DNA of 64,000 nucleotides from Doryteuthis pealeii (lineage: Eukaryota; Mollusca; Cephalopoda; Myopsida; Loliginidae): NCBI GenBank assembly GCA_023376005.1, contig CM042138.1:93479546-93543545 (forward strand), in the 5' to 3' direction. The translations under genes and the position numbers were made by a program. Below the pieces are notes generated by a model, which searched no databases, was not told the DNA's origin, and saw only the letters and a list, made by a program, of their open reading frames with translations. Below, one piece after another: positions 62,036-64,000 of the stretch. How positions within the stretch are numbered: position 1 is the stretch's first letter; every line of letters begins with the position of its first letter.

Positions 62036-62389
62036 GTAGCATTGTAATCAAATGCTACTGAGATATAAATAGATAAGATAGCAAAGAAGCCAATAGTCAA
62101 AAGAAAGACATGTTGACTGAGTTGATCGTATCTTCCACTGTGCTAGGTGTGAGCAGATATGCTTAATCTAGCATCCCAGATTACTATAATGGCTATTAAG
62201 TATTAGATGTAATTTATGATTTTAAAACGAATACTTTTTTTATCCCCTCTTGCATTATTCCTTTTATAATTGATATAAAAGTTCGTACAATAGTTAAGAT
62301 TATGTTATTGGACATATATTTTGTAAATATGCGTTTCCTCTGCTAAACCGAAATATACTCATTTTAAAAGCGAACAAATACTTTTCTTC

Positions 62390-62440
<51 letters not shown>

Positions 62441-63122
62441 TCCATTTTATTATATCAGACTTTATCACAGACCACTTTTACATTGAAGATAATTATGAGT
62501 AAGAAAATGTTCTGTTTATAGGATGATTTGAGACAATTATTTGCCAATAATATCATATTTGAGGACAGATTACTCTGTCAGTATGAAACATTTCTTGGCA
62601 GACCTTTCAGTCTCGAATTTAATGCTTTTTTTTCTTTTTTTTTTTTTTGCTTTGTTTTGTTTGTTTTCTCTTTCTTTTTTTTCTTTTTTTTTTTTTTTGT
62701 CTTTCAATCAAAATCAACATCGCCGATAGAATGAAGATGACCTTCCCTGGGGACTCTGTCGCAGACTAAAAAAGAAAACGGTCAAAGAAATCAAGAAGAT
62801 CAATGGACAAGAAAGAAAAAAGATGGAGGACAATTATACAGTCACAATTTAATCTTTTTCCTGATGAATGAATTCAGGTGATTCCAGAAATTTCAACAGA
62901 GCTCAGCAGTGAGCCGTAAAAATTGTATTGCGCTTCTTGAATAACGGGACAAATTGCCATTGGAACTTTGCAACAAATAGACGAGATGAAAGAAGATCTA
63001 AAAAAAATTGTGTTTTTTCTTTTTTTTTTTTTCCTTTTGAAAGACGACAAAGATTCACATCAACTTCATAATACTCGTGTTCAATTTTTATTGACCTACC
63101 TCTTACTTTACTTATATCTCAT

Positions 63123-63124
<2 letters not shown>
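62036..63124. other. Unassigned with (TA)n at 62395-62438
   Basis: No repeat family or domain recognised. Poly-T/TTTC tracts at 62630-62700 and 63005-63035. Confidence 0.4.
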
Positions 63125-63167
<43 letters not shown>

Positions 63168-63218
63168 ATGTAATTAATTAAGTTGATTTGTATATATATA
63201 TATATATATATATATATA
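63125..63218. repeat. Two (TA)n tracts
   Basis: TA runs 63126-63162 and 63191-63217 around GGTAATGTAATTAATTAAG. Confidence 0.95.
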
Positions 63219-63224
63219 AGAGTC

Positions 63225-63420
63225 TTGAGGAATCCTTCAGTATGTACGTGTCGACCTAAAACTCTGATAATATAAGTCATTCAGATTTGAAATCTTGCAT
63301 GTACTTTAATATGCGTCTAAGAAACACACAAAATTTGATTATTAATTTTTGCTAATTAAGTGAGACAATTAATTAATTAAACAAAATCAAAAGATTTGTG
63401 GAACTCTTCATGATTCTTCA
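63225..63420 (+). mobile_element. Hel2, 5' part
   Basis: GTATGTACGTGTCGACC, GAAATCTTGCATGTAC, TAAGAAACACACAAAATTTG, AATTAATTAAACAAAATC match 22487-22680. The copy breaks off at about 63420. Confidence 0.65.
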
Positions 63421-64000
63421 TAAGTGAGTACAGAAAGACTCGCTGTAGTTTAACCCACACACCCTACTATTGAACGTGTACTGGTGAATATAGTTCGCCG
63501 TACTCTGCCTTCAGTTTCAGATTTTTTAACAGTAACTGCCCGGCCTGGACGAAGATCAAAATTTAGTATCTGAGTCTGGACCGAGAAGCCACAAAATGTT
63601 CTCTCTTGATTCCGAGTGACCATCGACGACATCACCTGCCCCTCGCCTAAAAAGTGCAGAACTGTGTGTATTCCCTGTGCCTTAGGCCACCAGAAAAGAG
63701 GAATTCCAATGGAATGTTATGCAATTTTTAGACCCGACTTGCGGCTCATCCACATTAAACGAACTTGTTACATTTGGCTAGATGGGTAGTCAGATATTGT
63801 CGAAGTTCCTTCACAACTGAATATTGAGTTTGATCATTGTTAGTTGCCCTATACTTCTGACACATGGCGAACAATTCGGGTAATTACCAAGTCTGCCTTT
63901 AGTAGCCCTAAGCCTATTTTGTTATGTACAATATTATTACAACCGCTATATTTAAATATAACACATTTCATGGGCCAATTTTCAATATAATAATTTTTTG
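63421..64000. other. Unassigned, GC-richer at 63430-63700
   Basis: A 61-codon minus frame (63450-63635) has no recognisable motif. The composition shift after the broken Hel2 copy suggests another, unrecognised element running off the window. Confidence 0.35.

Overview
The window looks like cephalopod nuclear DNA, most likely from a decapodiform (squid or cuttlefish). It is AT-rich, intron-rich and saturated with tRNA-derived SINEs, truncated LINEs, Penelope-like elements, Helitron-like ends, mariner remnants, fold-back elements and (TA)n/(CT)n/(TAA)n microsatellites. The clade call rests on the only convincing protein-coding gene, a suckerin-like structural protein gene on the minus strand. 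Suckerins are the silk-like proteins of squid and cuttlefish sucker ring teeth. Nothing bacterial or viral was seen.

Suckerin-like gene (minus strand, about 29.5-43.7 kb). I reconstruct a TATA box (43732-43738), a short non-coding exon 1 (ending 43669), exon 2 with the start codon (38435-38491), a 39-nt exon 3 that completes the signal peptide (33255-33293) and a large exon 4 (31219 down to the stop at 29618-29620), with an AATAAA signal at 29542-29547. The two coding introns are phase 1, and the joined reading frame gives a clean secretion signal followed by Gly/Tyr/Leu/Ser-rich modules. Exon 4 holds recent in-frame tandem duplications (207 bp and 90 bp) and two apparent single-base frameshifts (about 30850-30895 and 29815-29820). 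The gene is therefore either a decaying paralogue or carries sequencing errors. Its introns are packed with mobile elements.

Layout of the rest. 1-5 kb: Penelope-like (PLE) fragment, hammerhead-like repeats, first SINEs. 5-10 kb: repeat T, a palindromic MITE, a tandem array of about 180-bp units, mariner remnants. 10-25 kb: repeat A, Helitron families 1-3, mariner copies, and a U6 snRNA-SINE chimera at 24.45-24.81 kb. 25-29.5 kb: long microsatellites, LINE-Q, an HHR-type palindrome. 38.5-41.3 kb: a head-to-tail array of truncated LINE-R copies separated by (TAA)n tails. 41-50 kb: a duplicated 400-bp segment on either side of the gene promoter, fold-back elements, repeat T. 50-64 kb: SINEs, a mariner copy split by a LINE, a PLE 3' end with GIY-YIG and a hammerhead-like core, and tandem Helitron-like elements.

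Recurring theme: several unrelated-looking repeats carry the hammerhead ribozyme core (CUGANGA, stem II, GAAA). The best cases are 36256-36296 (+), with all three helices, and 14684-14727 (-). A family of fold-back elements (called F) carries a variant CTGAAGA core with a conserved stem II in many copies and is the strongest candidate here for an undescribed repeat system.

Names used below are local labels: SINE-K (Lys-tRNA-like head), SINE-B (tRNA head with a GTGGTGTAATGG A-box), repeat A (about 0.5-0.65 kb, ends in CCAACCAACC), repeat T, repeat M, F/G (hammerhead-like), LINE-Q (RTE-like C-terminus), LINE-R (restriction-like-endonuclease type), LINE-J (C-terminal zinc finger), Hel1-3 (Helitron-like), MLE1/MLE2 (mariner-like). 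Family boundaries come from reading copies against each other by eye; no alignment or database search was run.
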